A stretch of 64,000 nt of DNA from Herbiconiux aconitum (GTDB taxonomy: Bacteria > Actinomycetota > Actinomycetes > Actinomycetales > Microbacteriaceae), in assembly GCF_024979235.1 (NCBI RefSeq), contig NZ_JANLCM010000001.1, positions 372,001 to 436,000 on the forward strand, in the 5' to 3' direction. The notes below the pieces were generated by a model. It was not told the origin of the DNA. It saw only the letters and a program-made list of their open reading frames with translations, and ran no database searches. Positions 61,929-64,000 of this stretch are shown here, in pieces. Every line of letters begins with the position of its first letter. The first letter of the stretch is position 1. The translations under genes and the position numbers were made by a program.

Positions 61929-62810
61929 ATGACTTCTTCGCATCGCGGCTCCGGACCGGCGGTCACCGTCGACGGACTCCGCAAGAGCTACGGCAGCTTC
62001 ACCGCCGTCGACGGCATCGGCTTCGAGATCGCCCGCGGCGAGACGTTCGCGTTGCTCGGGCCGAACGGCGCCGGAAAGAGCACGACGGTCGAGATCCTCG
62101 AGGGTTACCGCGAGCGTAGCGGAGGCGAGGTGAGGGTGCTCGACGCCGACCCGCGACACGCGACGCTCGAGTGGAAGGCGCGCATCGGCATCGTGCTGCA
62201 GCAGACCGGCGAGAGCGGCAATGTGACCGTGCGAGAGCAGCTCACCCACTTCGCGGGCCTGTATCCGCGACCGCGCGACGTCGATGAGGTGATCGCCGCC
62301 GTCGGGCTCGAAGAGAAGGCGAAGACGCGCATCAAGTCGCTCTCCGGAGGGCAGCGCCGGCGAGTGGATGTCGCGCTCGGCGTCATCGGCCGGCCCGAAC
62401 TGCTGTTTCTCGACGAACCGACCACGGGATTCGATCCGGAAGCCCGGCGTCAGTTCTGGGAGTTGATCCGGTCGCTCTCGCGGGAAGGCACGACGATCGT
62501 GCTGACGACCCACTACCTCGACGAGGCCGCGCAGCTGAGCGATCGCGCCGCCGTCATCGCCGGCGGCCGGCTGATCGACATCGGACCGGTGCACGAACTG
62601 GGATCGGCGGAGGCCCGCGTGCCCCTGGTTCGCTGGTGCGACACCGGGTCGGGCTCCGTGCACGAGCAACGCACCCACGAACCGGCGCGCTTCGTCGCCG
62701 GCCTCGTGGCCGAGCATGGCGAACCGGCCGAACTCGAAGTCATCCGGCCGTCGCTCGAAGACATCTACCTCGAACTGGTCGCCTCGTCTGAATCGGAGAA
62801 GGCAGCATGA
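61929..62810 (+). CDS. ABC transporter ATP-binding protein (DrrA/daunorubicin-resistance type)
   Basis: 293 residues from ATG 61929. Walker A GPNGAGKST near residue 45, Q-loop IVLQQTGESGNV, signature KSLSGGQRRRVDVALGVIGRP, Walker B LLFLDEPTTGFDPEARR, and H-loop LTTHYLDEAAQLSDRAAVIAGGRLIDIG are present. The C-terminal 70 residues, with ELEVIRPSLEDIYLELVA, match the DrrA-type domain. It drives the following permease, whose ATG overlaps its stop by ATGA. Drug or lipid export is likely. Confidence 0.93.
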   Translation: MTSSHRGSGPAVTVDGLRKSYGSFTAVDGIGFEIARGETFALLGPNGAGKSTTVEILEGYRERSGGEVRVLDADPRHATLEWKARIGIVLQQTGESGNVTVREQLTHFAGLYPRPRDVDEVIAAVGLEEKAKTRIKSLSGGQRRRVDVALGVIGRPELLFLDEPTTGFDPEARRQFWELIRSLSREGTTIVLTTHYLDEAAQLSDRAAVIAGGRLIDIGPVHELGSAEARVPLVRWCDTGSGSVHEQRTHEPARFVAGLVAEHGEPAELEVIRPSLEDIYLELVASSESEKAA

Positions 62811-63685
62811 GCACCCTCACCACCACCTCGGTCACGACCGCCACCAGCCCCGACGGCACCCGCTTCGGCGCCGTGCGGGCCGTGCGGCTCGGTCTTCGCC
62901 GCGTCGGTTACGAGACGAAGATCTACTTCCGCGCCGGCGACACAGTCTTCTTCACCTTCCTCTTTCCGGTGGTGCTGCTCGGCATCTTCTCGGTCGCGTT
63001 TGATGGCCTCGGCAACGTCGGCACGAATCCCGACGGCTCCGGCGGCATCAGCCAGGCCGCCTACTATCTGCCGGGGATGATCGCCGCCGGCATCCTGCTC
63101 AGCGGCGTGCAGAACCTCGGCGTCGACATCGCGATGGAACGCGGCGACGGCACCCTCAAACGCCTGGCCGGCACACCCCTCCCCGTGATCTCTTATTTCA
63201 TCGGCAAGATGGGCCAGGTGCTGGTCACCTCGCTGGCCCAGGTGATCTTGCTGATGCTGCTCGCCCGGGTGGCGTTCGGGGTCGCGTTGCCGACCGAACC
63301 CGAGAAGTGGTTCACCTTCGTCTGGGTCTACTTCCTCAGCATCTTCACGGCGGCCGTGCTCGGCATCGCCATCTCTCGGCTGCCCCGCTCGGGAAAGAGC
63401 GCCTCCGCGGTGATCATCCCTCCCCTCCTGGTGTTGCAGTTCATCTCCGGCGTGTACCTCAACTTCGCGCTGCTGCCCGAGTGGCTGCAGAACATCGCGA
63501 GCATCTTCCCGTTGAAGTGGATCGCGCAGGGAATGCGGGCAGCGCTCCTCCCCGACTCCTTCGCTGCAGCCGAGGCGGGCGGCACCTGGAATCTGCCCGG
63601 TGTCGCCATCGCTCTCGGCATCTGGCTGGTGGTGGGGTTGGTGGTCTGCCGGGTGACTTTCCGCTGGATCCGCAAAGACAGCTGA
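62807..63685 (+). CDS. ABC-2 type transporter permease (DrrB type)
   Basis: 292 residues with six hydrophobic helices. FRAGDTVFFTFLFPVVLLGIFSVAF, the loop AAYYLPGMIAAGILLSGVQNLGVDIAMERGDGTLKRLAGTPLPVISYFIGKM, and FISGVYLNFALLPEWLQNIASIFPLKWIAQGMRAALLPD are the ABC-2 pattern of drug exporters. It pairs with the ATPase upstream. A 10-bp hairpin starts on its stop codon. Confidence 0.92.
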   Translation: MSTLTTTSVTTATSPDGTRFGAVRAVRLGLRRVGYETKIYFRAGDTVFFTFLFPVVLLGIFSVAFDGLGNVGTNPDGSGGISQAAYYLPGMIAAGILLSGVQNLGVDIAMERGDGTLKRLAGTPLPVISYFIGKMGQVLVTSLAQVILLMLLARVAFGVALPTEPEKWFTFVWVYFLSIFTAAVLGIAISRLPRSGKSASAVIIPPLLVLQFISGVYLNFALLPEWLQNIASIFPLKWIAQGMRAALLPDSFAAAEAGGTWNLPGVAIALGIWLVVGLVVCRVTFRWIRKDS

Positions 63686-63713
63686 ACGACGGATGCCTCG
63701 ACACCGTCGTTCA
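63683..63713 (+). terminator. 10-bp hairpin starting at the permease stop
   Basis: TGAACGACGG and CCGTCGTTCA pair perfectly across an 11-nt loop, the first three bases being the stop codon. No T-run follows. Confidence 0.55.
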
Positions 63714-63742
63714 CCGGAGTGCCGCACGAATAGGGTGGGCCC

Positions 63743-64000
63743 ATGAACCGCACCCGCTGGTGGCACGTCGCGGTGGCCGGAGCGCTCCTCGTGGTGGGCG
63801 CGCTCGTTGTCACCACACCCGTCGCGCCCGCCTGGACCACTCCCGCTGCGCTCGCCGTGCTCGCCGCCTTCGGGCTGTTCTACGCACTGGTCGGGCGGCG
63901 CGGGCTCAGCGACCCGCGCTGGGCGACGCCGCTGATCGTGGCCGTCGTCGCCACGGTCGCGATCGGGACCGCTCTCTCGCCGAATGTCGCGACGCTGCAG
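63743..64000 (+). CDS. Membrane protein, N-terminal part (cut by window end; probably a sensor histidine kinase)
   Basis: 86 residues are visible from ATG 63743: MNRTRWWHVAVAGALLVVGA, then three hydrophobic segments (to about WATPLIVAVVATVAIGTAL). TAGGGT ends 6 nt before the ATG, fitting a leaderless mRNA. Actinobacterial DrrAB-type exporter operons are often followed by a NarL-type histidine kinase and regulator. The N-terminus would fit that, but no kinase motif is inside the window. Confidence 0.5.
   Translation, partial: MNRTRWWHVAVAGALLVVGALVVTTPVAPAWTTPAALAVLAAFGLFYALVGRRGLSDPRWATPLIVAVVATVAIGTALSPNVATLQ

Overview
The window is a GC-rich chromosomal segment of an actinobacterium, most probably a member of the Microbacteriaceae. 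The inference rests on gene content and style: class Ib nrdHIEF, secE-nusG-rplKA behind tRNA-Trp, cell-wall-binding (CWB2) repeat proteins, sugar importers without their own ATPase, frequent GTG starts, ATGA/GTGA gene overlaps, and several starts placed 6-8 nt after a TANNNT box (leaderless style). No rRNA, CRISPR array, insertion sequence or coherent prophage was seen. Species cannot be named from the sequence alone.

Layout. 1-13.8 kb is carbohydrate use: the start of a PadR-type regulator, xylulokinase, a three-gene sugar ABC importer (two permeases and a binding lipoprotein) with an AraC regulator, a divergent pair made of a DUF5107/TPR protein and a cellulase-like glycoside hydrolase, then glycerate kinase divergent from a 2-hydroxyacid dehydrogenase fused to a DUF1349 domain. 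14.2-16.4 kb is one large secreted protein of unknown role. 16.5-21.4 kb is the class Ib ribonucleotide reductase operon nrdH-nrdI-nrdE-nrdF, interrupted between nrdE and nrdF by a free-standing GIY-YIG/NUMOD3 homing-type endonuclease. Its upstream region carries two NrdR boxes and a cluster of DnaA-box-like sequences. 21.4-26.7 kb holds an amino-acid permease, an alditol-oxidase-like flavoenzyme and a transsulfuration pair. 26.9-30.5 kb is a two-gene signalling unit: a receptor nucleotidyl cyclase with an unorthodox active site and an MscS channel with a cyclic-nucleotide-binding domain. 30.6-33.0 kb holds an ABC exporter and an SRPBCC protein. 33.1-38.1 kb is a second sugar (alpha-glucoside type) importer with a divergent LacI regulator.

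The right half is more housekeeping: DUF952/TetR pair with a shared operator, rplJL with a leader hairpin, two small proteins, an OmpR/histidine-kinase two-component system, a TPP-riboswitch-controlled thiM-thiE-thiD/tenA operon, a YqaJ-type nuclease with a hydrolase, DUF998 membrane protein, zinc-less alcohol dehydrogenase, two CWB2 proteins, a GNAT acetyltransferase, rplKA, nusG, secE, tRNA-Trp, AI-2E and MarC family membrane proteins, an aspartate-type aminotransferase, a 795-residue membrane protein with tandem repeats, an alpha/beta hydrolase, and a drug-type ABC exporter followed by a gene cut by the window end.

The most unusual items are the GIY-YIG endonuclease inside the nrd operon, the cyclase/channel pair whose cyclase lacks the second metal Asp, the dehydrogenase-DUF1349 fusion, the DnaA-box cluster at the nrd promoter, and a 23-bp inverted repeat at 46.5 kb.
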